64,000 nt of DNA. Source: Entoloma clypeatum. Its lineage: Eukaryota; Basidiomycota; Agaricomycetes; Agaricales; Entolomataceae. The notes under the pieces are model-generated. The model searched no databases, was not told the origin of the DNA, and saw nothing but the letters and a program-made list of their open reading frames with translations. Below, piece by piece: positions 20,488 to 31,831 of this stretch. Both the position numbers and the translations under genes were made by a program. Location: the NCBI GenBank assembly GCA_963565915.1, contig OY751485.1:4526001-4590000 (forward strand), in the 5' to 3' direction. How positions within the stretch are numbered: position 1 is the first letter of the stretch; every line of letters starts with the position of its first letter.

Positions 20488-23162
20488 TCAATGTATGATA
20501 TTCAGCAAGATATGTCTATCAGAGCCTTGTCTTCGGCTTGTCATAATTCGGTATCTGTAGTACAACTGCAATGACTCTGTATTGGCGACAGTACCGCTTG
20601 GCTGAACATTCGATCCCGGAACAATCTGCTTGACAGTTATTTCTATCTTCTTGCCGTTGACGGTATACTGCACGGGACCCGCTAAGATCCAGGTCGGGAC
20701 GTGATTTCAACAAAATGAGGATATCTTCCATATCTAGGAGGGAACGTGCCGGGCACTGAGTGCCTTCCTTGTCTTGCTCTGGACGTTGGATTCGAGCTGG
20801 GGGGTGAACTTGTAACCGTCGCGCATTTTGACGAAGATCAGGACACGCTGGTCTAGGACCTGACCGGCCACATAGCGAATAGTCCAAGATACTCGAGGAA
20901 TTTGGTATACATTTCCCCCGATCCAAATCGGACACCGCTCGGAGGAGGACGGGATCGCTACAGAACGAACGGAGAACGTGAGAAGAGTGCATGGCATTTC
21001 GGTGTTAACCACACCGTCGATCCAAAATCATCTTCCCTTTCGTGACCAGACTTACAACTATGAGATGGCCCTGTCGCCACGTCCCTGTGTATTCAACTGT
21101 TAGCTGCCTCACAAGTTCTGGAAACGGCCGCTGAGGACAAACCAGGAAACGAGTCACAGTATGTGTCACGGAAGTCTTCTCCAGAGGCATCGCCCCAGAA
21201 ATACAGGGGCAAGGAAGTGGCCAGGTGCACACCAACCATCTTGGTGTACCCATGTGCTTGATATCATTGCGGGTAGGATCCCACACCTCTACCTTCATGC
21301 CTGAAGTCTTGCACTGGATCTCTGATTGGTTTTCGTGGGATTTCGACGCGGGTGTAAATACCTCCGATATATATCCGCAGAATGGGACAACTGTCATACC
21401 ACACCTAGCATGTGGAGTCCATGAGCCAGGGACAAGTGACAACCAATTTCACAGCGCTTGATGAACATGCCGCTCACACGATGAACAGATATCAGTCCCT
21501 CCACTTGTTAAAATTAAGTGAGCATTCCTTCCGAACACTTCGTGGGCCAACTGGAACATAGACGGAGTCAGCACGGCCCCAGTGGAGCCGATTACATAGA
21601 GGGCCTTGAAGGGACCATTTCCCCTTGGATGATCGCGTGAGCCGCAATCACAATGTGTATGCCGCCACGACTTGTTACTTCCGCCGGAAGACTTCAGCCA
21701 GAAACCTGGGACTGCAGCGGAAGAAAGTATTGACGTAAAATGGGAGGAGAAACCGACCCTTGATCGTCAATGAATTTTAGATATGCTCGAAGATCCGGAT
21801 GAAAAAGGAGATCTGTCATAAAGGACCATACGCAAGCCGCATGCGAGGCCAGTAAGCGTAAACGACCACATCATCCATTCCGTCTAGCGGACAACAGTGC
21901 ATCACGTTCATGCCCAGTCAGTGGACCATTGCGGCTGCATAGGTGTTGTCAGGAGCCAGACCGAATCCAAGGACAATGTCCTTTTTGGTTTTTAACAGGA
22001 CGCCCTGTAGGCTTCACAGTAGCAAAACGCTTTTCTACAAGGGAGAAAATCAGTTACGTCAGTAGAGTGTACAATATATTTGGGCTTTCCGGATGTCCTG
22101 AACTATATTGGTTGAATGGAGCTGTTCGAATGTAAGCTCACGATTATCCGCTGCGTCCACGACATTGTGGTACTATCGTCATCAGGTTCAGATGGCAGAC
22201 TGAAATGATAGTGCAATTTGTTCAAACACACCTGTATAAATCGTCTATTGGAACGGCACGGCAATAGAATAACCCCTTCGGCCAGCCCTGGATGTCGTTC
22301 AAGATTTTAGTAAAAGGATTGGCTGTCTTTCCAGCGTAAGTACATGACCTCTGGTTCAGCAAAAACGAATCTGGGCTAGATTTGGCAATCCCGATCGAGT
22401 ATTCCCTGGAAAATGACGAGTTATAGAATAGGAGAAAGGATTTGATTGATTTTTGTGCTCATATCAGTTGGTCTCCCGTAGCCAGACTGACGAATGAGTG
22501 TCTTTTTTATGGGAGGGAGGAAGACACTCCTAGGTACATATCAGTTGCGGTGGTCGAGAAAATTTCACCGATGCTTGCAGTTGCTAGGACCAGCACAACG
22601 AATGTTAAAGACTTTTTTACGACAGCTGCAGCAGCGAAATCACCCTTGCATGACACCGAGAGAAGCTACTGTAACTCTATCAACAGGCTGCAACCCATTT
22701 ACGCGCAGCGCGGCTGGCATTTGTCTCACCAGTGCCGGAGTTGACGGAAGGTATGGTTGGTGACGTTGCCTGATTCGCCGCTCGCTGTGCATGCGACAGT
22801 GTCATCGTTTCGATAGAGAAGGTTTTCTGCGTGGCTGAGCCTGGCTTTGGAAAACCAGATCGGCACTTCAGGGAGCTTTCCCGGAATGGTGATCTGTGTA
22901 AAATGTCACGTTAAATTGGTGTTCCAGTCGCGCCCATGATGGTCCGTGTGCTCCCGCTCTGGAATCCGGCGGTACTGAGGAAATGAATCTGAAGAGGTCT
23001 GAGAGGTCCAGCCAGAGTGTGTAGTCCTCGACAGAGTGTCTGTGCAGATAGATGATTGTTTACTCGAGAATACATGAATTCAGTGGTTGTTTCATTCCAG
23101 CGGTAGCGGCATTGGTATATTAATGACTTACCCAAGTTCAGGCCGTGTTTCCGATTGATCAT
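20488..23162 (-). pseudogene. Acetoacetyl-CoA synthetase pseudogene
   Basis: Intact AACS activates acetoacetate to acetoacetyl-CoA (ANL superfamily, ATP-dependent). Homologous pieces occur in the right order on the minus strand: MINRKHGLNL (near 23160), WLDLSDLF, PIWFSKARLSHAENLL and ASGESG (near 22800), VVLVLATASIGEIFSTTATDM (near 22580), ELTFEQL (near 22120), LKFIDDQG (near 21760), YVIGSTGAVLTPSMF and SGGTDIC (near 21560), EIQCKTSGMKVEVWDP (near 21300), LIFVKMRDGYKFTPQLES and ARHVPS (near 20790), YTVNGKKIEITVKQIV (near 20650). The pieces fall in shifting frames. A one-base shift without splice sites separates MQG from DFAAA near 22628. Two in-frame stops (TAG, TGA) lie between ARHVPS and YTVNGKK, with no usable intron. 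The residues around the ATP motif (SSGTTG) were not found. I therefore read it as a decayed copy. Its 5' end faces SEY1. Confidence 0.75.
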
Positions 23163-23378
23163 TTGTACATCGACTGGCTTGAGATGGGCGTAAGCTATCA
23201 GGGAACTGCAGTAACACCTTCAATACATCATGTCACGGTCCTCTGTACATGCTGGACACCCCAAAATGGAAACGCACGTGGTAAAATCCCAACCGTTGTG
23301 TCGCCCATCTATAACTTACAGTAACCTCCTCCAGGCCACGACCTTCCCTCTTTCTCCCACCAATTCTCCCACTCCCCA

Positions 23379-26300
23379 ATGGCCCCCATACCACCTGACT
23401 CCCGACCCCCAATTGTGCGCCCAACTGTAAATGGCCACCTCACCAACGGCCACGTCGCGAGCGACTCCTCTGTAGACACGGAGAGGCTACAGATCATCAA
23501 CGACGAGAAGCTGTTCACGTTCGTGGTGTCTCGTTGCCCATTCGCCACTATCCAGCCTACTAATTGGCCTTTGCCTTTAGACCAGACCTCGGCCGCCAGA
23601 TACAGCGTTGGGGACTTCGGGACGCCGGGTTCAACTATAATATCGTTTCCGTCTTTGGTTCTCAATCTACCGGAAAGAGTGAGAGAATCTCGACGCTATG
23701 CAATTGACGAAGTTGTGACATGTGGGCAGGTACATTATTGAACAGACTCTTTGGGACTACCTTCGACGTCATGGACGAAACGAAGCGGCAGCAAACGACG
23801 AAAGGTGAGATTCACACATGATACTTCGAACTTGTAGTTCGGTTCTACAATGCGCAAACACAGGTATCTGGATGTGTCGGGGAAAGGACATGAACGTTAT
23901 GGTTATGGATGTTGAAGGCACAGACGGTCGGGAGCGTGGAGAGGATCAGGCAAGCTCGTCTTCAATATCTATGTTATGTATGCTGAAGGTCAAATCGGTT
24001 CTAGGACTTTGAGCGCAAATCCGCGCTATTTTCTCTTGCGTCGTCAGAAATATTGATAGTCAACCTCTGGGAGCACCAAGTTGGCTTGTACCAGGGTGCG
24101 AACATGGGCTTGTTGAAGACCGTATTTGAAGTCAATCTCGGACTATTTGGGAAGAAGGCTCGAGATGGGTACGTTCCTTTCTTTGAAAGCCAGAGTTGAC
24201 ATGACATACTGTATGCGCACAGGTCGCATAATCGCACACTATTACTATTCGTCATTCGCGACCACATCGGCGTCACCCCCCTTGCCAACCTCCAAGCGAC
24301 TCTCGTGGCGGACCTCACGCGTATTTGGGACAATCTCGCCAAGCCTAGTGATCTAAAAGACAGCCAGTTGTCCGACTACTTTGACATGGCCTTCACCACT
24401 CTCCCCCACAAAATTCTCGCTGCGGACAAATTCGAATCCAAAGTCCTCAATCTGCGCCAGCGGTTCGCGGACAAATCCAGCGAAGACTATCTATTCAAGG
24501 CTGCGTACCATAAACGCATACCAGCCGATGGGGTGGCATTCTATATGGAGGGTATCTGGGTAGGTTCCTCCTATCTATCATGAACATGTTTTCCAATGTT
24601 GCATTTTCTCCAGGAACAAGTTCAGACGAACAAGGATCTTGATTTGCCGACTCAGCAGGAGCTTTTGGCGCAGTTCCGATGTGACGAAATTTCAGCAGTC
24701 GCTTTGAGCGAGTTCAATGAGCAGGCAAAATCGCAGAAGCGGCCCGTGGAGTCGGGACGCATCGTCGAGGGATTGGGTGTGATGATGATGAACTGGAGGA
24801 CCGATGCCCTTGGTAGGTCCCTGCGCGCGATACTTGGCGCATATATCACCAACTTATCGTGATATTTCCAAAGCCCGATATGACCGTGACGCTTCGCGGT
24901 ACCACAAAGGCGTTTATACACGCAAACGCTCTGATCTGCTCGTCTCGCTGGATGCCGTGCTCTCGCCTCTGTTCCTTGGACAGCTGAAGAATTTGCACAA
25001 GACTTGCCTTGTGACGTTCAAAAAAGAGCTGCTCGACGCGTTGCAAGGCGAAGGGTACAGCTTTGCTGATGTCGTATCCAAAGCTGAGGAGCGTTGCGTG
25101 GAGACGTTCTCAGGGGGTGCTGCGGAAGCCCATATCAAAGACACGGATTGGGTGTGGGAGGATGAGCTGGAGTCGTTGAAGGATGAAGTCCAGGCTGTTG
25201 CTGATCAGTGCAGAAAGGATGAGACGAAGAAGATGCTTAATTTGATCGAGGTGATTGAAATTTTGTTTGCTGAACATTGGAGCTAATATTGGTTTCGCAG
25301 AGAAACTTCAAGAAGCAGATTTCGGAGCCAGTTGAGCTAGCACTCAACAAGGCGAACCCTGAGATGTGGGATAGTGTCCTGCGAACGTTTAGGGAGACAT
25401 TGGAAAAGGCCGAGTCGGTGTATTCCACAAAAGCCAAAAGTAAGGCTCTGTTCATCGTTGTCGGAATTGTCAGGCTAAGTGAATTTGTCTTAGGCTTCAA
25501 CTGCACGGATGAAGAACAGATTACGTCTTTGGCGGCTCTCCGAAAGCGGGCATGGTTGGCCTTGCGGGCGAAGATTGACGAGCAGACAGCAGACGCTGTG
25601 ATCCTCGGAAAGCTGCGTGCGCACTTTGAGGAACGATTCCGTTATGATGAGAGTGGCGTTCCGAGAGTCTGGAAACCTGAAGATGACATTGACTCTGCGT
25701 TCAAGAAGGCCAAGGACGAGGTGCGTTACAATTTGAAAGAATGTTTATGTCACCTAAAAACTTTCTTGATCAGACCCTCGAGCTCGTCCCTCTCTACTCA
25801 AAAATTGTCCCAGTTGACTTGGACCTTGAATTCAGCCTTCCCTCTGAACAGACGAACGACTCTCTTTCGACAAAGGAGTTCAACTTCTCATCCACGCTGG
25901 TCGTGTTCAGCGAAAAGAAACAGCTTGAGCTGACTGGAAAGTTCCGGCGGGATGCGGATGCGTACTATGTCGAGGCCAAACGAAGCACCGTTGCCAGCAT
26001 TGCGCAGATCCCGTACTGGATATATGGGGTGCTGGTTTTGCTTGGATGGAACGAAGCGATGGCTGTCCTGTACAGCCCGGTTTACTTTACGTTTATGCTT
26101 ATTCTGCTGGCTGCTTCGTGAGTCCCTTTTTTCCAACGTGCGGCCATGGTTTGACCGAATGTTTGGGTCAGGTATGCAATCGTGCAACTCGGTTTGTCCG
26201 GACCTTTATATCAGATTTCTCTAAAAATTGCGCAAGAGGTAGGTTCATAGTTATCGTCATCGAAGAATGACCTGTTGATTTCTTGAAATTAGATCCAGTC

Positions 26301-26430
26301 ACAGGCAACGGCGCGCCTGCAACAACACTTTGCGCAACCAGTTCCGACTGAGCGTGTACGTGCTGGGTCGCAGTCGCGGTCGCAGTCTTTCTACGAGGAG
26401 GATGAGGAGCTGAGGAGACGGCAGCTGTAA
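23379..26430 (+). CDS. SEY1: Sey1, ER-fusing dynamin-like GTPase (atlastin/RHD3 family)
   Basis: Sey1 tethers and fuses ER tubules by GTP hydrolysis and sits in the ER membrane through a C-terminal hairpin. Seen in order: [18 protein letters not shown] (P-loop, split by an intron), TTKGIWMCRG (switch I region), [16 protein letters not shown] (DxxG motif), [35 protein letters not shown] (RD guanine-recognition motif), then the long helical bundle ([13 protein letters not shown], [26 protein letters not shown], [12 protein letters not shown]). Two hydrophobic segments near the end ([18 protein letters not shown] and [20 protein letters not shown]) and a basic, Gln/Arg-rich tail complete it. About ten GT-AG introns of 45-75 nt interrupt it. 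Length is about 780 aa, as expected for the family. No defects seen. Confidence 0.95.
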
Positions 26431-26534
26431 TGAATACTAGATGATGTTGTCCTTTATAATTACTTACTCTGCGTTGTACTTGAACAAAGAGTTTACTATA
26501 TGGGGTTGAAATGAGTCAGGGTTTGTGTGAGGCT

Positions 26535-26551
26535 ATTGTTCTGAGGACAAT
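26535..26551. promoter_or_regulatory. Possible HMG-type inverted motif upstream of PRM1
   Basis: ATTGT at 26535-26539 and ACAAT at 26547-26551 form an inverted pair separated by 7 bp, about 85-100 bp upstream of the PRM1 ATG. ACAAT/ATTGT is the core recognised by HMG-box factors, which control mating genes in basidiomycetes. This link is inference from motif and context. Confidence 0.25.
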
Positions 26552-26633
26552 GGTCGAACGAGGTCTTAAAGCGTACAATGGTATCCTTGTCTGATACTTT
26601 CTCCTCCTCGACGTCGCCGGTCGACTTCTGGCC

Positions 26634-29600
26634 ATGTCTTCCGCCGCTCATTGGACCTCACCTCCTCCCACTTACGACGCTCCCTCTTACATGACCTCCA
26701 CCCTCACGCCTTACCTCCAACTTCCCCATCTCCTCTCGCTGACATGGATTGCCTACCCCATCCTCTCGCTCGCTTTCATTGCCTTTCGTCTCCAGCTATC
26801 CCTCGCCTCTGCCAATGACTCCATCGCCCACGCAAAGGATGACCTTTTGGCCAGCTGCAAGGCCGCGGAGACAGCTGCCACCTCTGCAGCTAGCATGCCA
26901 CGGTATCTCGCCATCGCCTCCAATGAGCAGTTTGTCCACGTTGTCAATGGGTCCATCGATGCTGCCCGCGAGACCCTCATTCTTGCGCTCACTGCCATGG
27001 AGGCCATCATCAACTTTATCATCGACATCTATCGCTCGACTCTCCTCTGTTTTCTCGAGCTGATCGTCCGTGGCGCGTTGGCACTTCTCATTGGCGCTGT
27101 TAACGAAGTCTGCATTTTTTCTTTCTTTCTTCAGAATCAGAACGTTGACCGTCTTTCTGCAGCTCAATGCAGTCATCAATTCTATCGCAAGCGGACTTAG
27201 TTCGAGCATTCAGAACGACATTTCTTCTGCCAACTCTGTCATCCAATCTGCTATCAATGGTATCAACAAGGTCAACCCCTTTGGAAAGATCAATGCTCCT
27301 CAGATTCCCGTCCCGGATTTGTCTGCGTTGCAGAACGTCACGCTTCCGGCCAGCTTCACACAGGCTTTGAGTAATTTGAATAACTCGCTTCCTACCGTGG
27401 CGCAGTTAAAGGACGAAATCGAGACAATGTCGGTATCTTCACGTTTCTGACGATCACCTCGCCAAACTGACTGTTCACTCTCAGCATCGATAAACCATTC
27501 GAACTCTTGAAGCAGGATATCAACGATACCTTTGCCGGCATTTCGTTCAATTCATCCATCCTCCCTGTCCCTCGACAGAATAACGTTGTATTTTGTCAAA
27601 ATATGGACCTGTCAGTCGTGGACGATCTAGGACACGACCTCATCATGACCGCAAAAATTGGACTGATCATTCTCATCGTCCTTGCCCTCCTCATCATCGG
27701 GCTTAATTCTCTTTTGGAGTGGTACAAGTGGCGCTGCATGAAGCGACACCTCGCATATACACGCGAGGCTTGGCTTTCTGATCCCACTCTCGTCCACGCC
27801 AAAGCAGCTGGGACGCCTACGATTACAATGAACAACCACAATCTCATGATGCTCAACGCCGATTCTGCTCATCCTCTTCTGACGCGCATCGCCAACAACA
27901 TGTCCGAATTCCTCCACTTGTCTCCCTCGCAAAATGCGCATCTACGATGGTTTTTCCACTACATATTCCACCCTCCGGCACTGGCTTGCCTTCTCGCTGG
28001 TCTTATTGGTCTCATTTCCGTCGAGCTCCAACTGCTTGCCATGGGTCCTCTCGTCGCCAAATACCAGGAACGTTCTGCGAACACCGCGTCCAATTTTTCC
28101 AACCTCATTGCCACGTCCATCAATAACACCATGTTCAATCAGTCCGCCACTTATGCGAATGGCGTGAACGCCCAAGTCGATATCATCCAGAACACCATCA
28201 ACCAAGGTGTATTCGGCTGGGTCAACACGACCACGACATCTCTCAACGACACTGTCAACAATTTTTACGAGGATGTCCAAAAGGTCGTCAGCAATCTCTT
28301 TAACGGCACCGTATTCGAGAACCCAGCGCAAGATTTCATTCAGTGTTTCCTCGGAAGTAAAGTCGACGCCATCGAGAATGCTCTGACGTTCTTGCACGAC
28401 AATCTGGTAGTCAACATGCCCCGCGTCAACGAAACCATTCTTGTCCTTTCCCCGGAATCCGTGGACGAAGTGACGACACCCATTGCGACAGCTGCGATCG
28501 GCGGTGGCCCGGATGGGAAAGAAGGTCTGATCGAGAAGATCGTCAACTCGTACGCTGCGTCGTTGAGGAAGGAACGCCTCATGTTCGGCATCTTCATCGG
28601 CCTCTGGGTCGTCGTTGTTCTCATGGGGCTCTGCATCTTGTTCTGGCATTCCTACAGCAAGAGTCTGATGGCGTCGTGGGGACGCAGACGCTGGCAGAAG
28701 GAACAAAGATCGGGTATTGACGGGATTATCGTGCCATTTAGGATGGAAAGCGGCGCAAATGACAAGGCGTCCTCGGGCCTTGATCCTCCTCCCCCAAAGT
28801 TGTATAATGATCTGCCGTCTTTCACGCCTATGCCGTCACCTGCACCCGGAGGCGGCGGCCCGTTTGTGAAGCCGTTTGCATTTACAAGGTCTGCTTCTCC
28901 TTCGGGTGGGGCGCCTCGTACACCGGCGGCACCGCAGGAACCTGTAGAAGGGTGGGGTGTAGCGTTTAGGGACAGGTTTGTGAGCGGGCAGCCGAACAAG
29001 CTGCGCTCCGCTCTGAGGAAGTCTAGAGGGCGGGAACAGTTAGTTTTCAATCAGGAGCCTGAAGTGGTCAAAAACTTGCCTCCGTCCACTTGGGTCAGAA
29101 GGATGAGGTCCTTCTCGGGAAATAGGAAGAACGAAGCGGTGCCCCCACCCCCGAAGCTGCGCATCGATGTCAGCAGGCCATCGAATGATCCTTCCGGCGA
29201 TGGTGATGATACGAGAGCAGACTCGTCGAGGTGGTCTCCGTCACCCAATGCCGCGACCGCGGGTGCATCGCCGTGGAATCTGAAGAATCTGAGGAAGAAA
29301 GCGCCGCCGGCGGTCGTCCCTGGTGCCGCCACGCTCGCGCCTCCTGCCCCGAGGCAGCAACCCCCGCTCATTGGCCCTCCCCCTCCGCCGCGTCATCCGT
29401 CCCGACCGCAAGAACAGGCTGCTCTCAATGGCCCCGAGCAGCGAAAAATGCCGCTCGCTGCGCTCTTACCAACTCCTTTCGCGCCACCTCTGCACCACGG
29501 CTTCGACGACTCCCGCTATCCGAAGCTGACCGCGGGTGTGCGCTCGCCAACGCCTGTGCCTACAGGAATCGCAGTTGCCATTAAGCCCCCGCGCCAGTTG

Positions 29601-29879
29601 CAGTTCCAGCAGAAGGTCGCCGCCGCTGCCCCTCCCCCGCCGTCCTCGAAATATGAACGGACGACGTCTGTGCCGATGTCGGTGGCCGCGTCTGTGTCTC
29701 CGATTACGCGGTTGTTGACGAGCGTGCAGGCGGGTATGGCGGTGGAGAAAGGAGAGCAGCGGGACGGTGGTGGGAACCCCTTCGTGACGCCGTTTGATGA
29801 CGAGCATCGGGTTGAGATCGAACGGCCTGTGAATACGAGGAAGAGTATGAAGACAAATCCGTTTGAGGATGGGTTGTGA
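26634..29879 (+). CDS. PRM1: Prm1, plasma membrane fusion protein
   Basis: Prm1 is a multi-pass protein that assists plasma membrane fusion of mating cells and, in filamentous fungi, hyphal fusion. Exons 26634-27107, 27163-27428 and 27485-29879 join to about 1044 aa. Visible features are an N-terminal [26 protein letters not shown] followed by a membrane segment ([20 protein letters not shown]), a second near 125-155, a third in [22 protein letters not shown], one at [24 protein letters not shown], and one at [24 protein letters not shown]. The extracellular loops are rich in Asn-x-Ser/Thr sites ([21 protein letters not shown]), as in the family. The ~420-residue cytoplasmic tail is Pro-rich and low in complexity, longer than yeast Prm1. 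Exon 2 ends with an AT|GTCGGT donor, which is the only choice that keeps the frame. Confidence 0.93.
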
Positions 29880-30235
29880 TTGATGGTTTTTTCTTTCTTT
29901 CTTTTGATGTCATGGTCATGCACTTGGCAATCTTATCTCTCTTAATTCTCTTGATGATGACGATGACGACAGCTCATGACTTATCATACTGTTGGACCTT
30001 CATCCCTTTACATTGTAATTCTCTTTGGGCCCTGGTTTTGCTCGACGCAGCCAGCTCCTTGTAGCATACGAAAGATTTTGTATTTCTACATTATAATACC
30101 TGCTTGTAGAGTGTCAGTGTACTCGTTAATCGATTCAATATGATGTAATATTGCAATTTTGAGTGCCATTATCGCAATGAGTGCAAACTTTTTGTTTTAG
30201 ACTTGCGAGGAAAAAGGATCAGAACCGAAACTTAT
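29880..30235. other. Intergenic between PRM1 and tRNA-Lys
   Basis: AT-rich, presumably the PRM1 3' untranslated region and terminator; a GATGATGACGATGACGAC run occurs near 29953. No gene seen. Confidence 0.5.
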
Positions 30236-30322
30236 AGCCCACCGCGAGGGTCGAACTCGCAGCCTTCAGATAATTACTAGCCCGTAAAAGTCTGACGCTC
30301 TATCCGATTGAGCTAGGCGGGC
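30236..30322 (-). tRNA. tRNA-Lys (anticodon TTT) with 13-nt intron
   Basis: Read on the minus strand, acceptor GCCCGCC pairs with GGTGGGC, allowing one G-T pair. The D arm is GCTCAATCGGATAGAGC. The anticodon stem TCAGA/TCTGA encloses C-T-TTT-A, then 13 extra bases (CGGGCTAGTAATT) and A38. The T arm is TGCGAGTTCGACCCTCGCG. The intron sits at the canonical 37/38 position. Confidence 0.9.
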
Positions 30323-30419
30323 GCACAATGCATTCATCTTGCCATTTATGTATAATAAGCCAATTTTTCCTTGGTTGTGAAATCTCGACAGGCAAATTTT
30401 TTACATACATCTAGAGACT

Positions 30420-31571
30420 ATGACCCGAATCACTAACTTTGGTAGGAAACGCACGTACCTTGAGGCCAGCAACACGCAAGAAAACGAGTCCAATCAAGAT
30501 GAACATCCCTGGAAGGAGGGGGAACAGGTAACCGGTGAACCTGCTAAGAAGAAGCGGAAGCGCACGAAACCGTCAATGCGGGACGGGAACACGGGTGTCA
30601 AGGCTGCACAGGCTGCGGCGGAGCGTGCAGCCAAAGAGGCAGAAAAAGCGGAGCGGTTGGCCGAGGGTGGTTCCGACGAGTTTGCGGCACTGAGCAAATC
30701 GGCGAAAAAGAAGAAAAGGGACAAGGATAGGAAGTTGAAATTGCAAGGTATATTTTACTGTTGCCTCGTTGTTTTCTCATAATGTCGTGTTGTGCTTACA
30801 TGTGGACGATTCTGCGCTCTTTGATCATCGCAGAATTATCGAAATCGGAGCATCGTCGAGTGAAACGAATAGATGAGAAATGTGTGGCGACGATCTGTTT
30901 CGCGTGTCGGGAGCGAGGCCATGCCGCGAAAGATTGTCCTGTCGCCAATGCACCCCGCAGGGACAAGAATTCTGAATCTGATGCTGTCGTTGGTATCTGC
31001 TACCGGTGCGCTCTTTTCTCTTTTCTTTCACGCCGTCTTTGCTACGTCTGACCCTTCATGCGATTCATGGAAAGCTGCGGCTCGACGAAACACACTCTAT
31101 CACGTTGCAAAAAAGCTGTGAATAACGAGGATCCGCTTCCCTTTGCATCATGCTTCGTCTGCAGCGGTAAAGGCCACCTTGCATCGTCATGTCCACAGAA
31201 TAAGGCAAAAGGTGTGTACCCGAACGGAGGATGTTGCAAGCTCTGTGGAGATACGTCCCACTTGGCAAAGGACTGTGGTTTGCGGAAGACAGGTAGATAG
31301 AATCTTTTTTATATCGTGATTTTATCTTGACAAAAACGAATGTTTTATAGACGTGGTCAATTCAGTAACAATTCTAGGCACAGGACATGAAGCTGGTGCG
31401 GACGAGGACGATTTTCACTCGTTCAAACGCCAAAAAAACAATTTGGACCAAGAAGAGAAACGACAAGAAAAAAAGCAGAGACTCGATGTCAAGGCGGGTG
31501 TCCACTCTGGGGTTGTCAAGACCTTTGGCAGCGTTCCAAAATCTTACTCTGGAAAGGTTGTTAGCTTTTGA
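30420..31571 (+). CDS. Zinc-knuckle (CCHC) nucleic-acid-binding protein, ZCCHC9-like
   Basis: Four exons, 30420-30747, 30834-31005, 31075-31292 and 31351-31571, join to about 312 aa. The N-terminal third is very basic (AKKKRKRTKPS, SAKKKKRDKDRK) and Ala/Glu-rich, and probably carries a nuclear or nucleolar signal and a coiled coil. It is followed by a row of zinc knuckles: CFACRERGHAAKDC, CYRCGSTKHTLSRC (formed across a splice junction), CFVCSGKGHLASSC and CKLCGDTSHLAKDC. The C-terminus (VVKTFGSVPKSYSGKVVSF) resembles that of ZCCHC9-type proteins. These bind RNA or single-stranded nucleic acid; the exact role is not known from the sequence. Confidence 0.88.
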
Positions 31572-31831
31572 ATCCTGTAATTAGTTTGTTCTGTGATCGA
31601 GCACGCTACCTCCGTCCAACGCGGCTATGACAGATGTAAAAAGACTTTATATTTTCAGAAGTTCAACGCCTCAAACATATTCCTCGTCAATCAAATGAAG
31701 CTCAAGGACAGGATCATAATAAGCTAAAGATGACCGTTTCCTTTTCCTAAAACCCGATACATGATAAATAAATACAATTTTGCCTTCCCGCGGAGAACTG
31801 GTATAAGATGGGAATATCAGTAACATCCACC

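Noticed and set aside
27942..28706. 254-codon minus-strand frame
   Set aside because: Shadow of PRM1; its composition is explained by PRM1 codon bias on the other strand.
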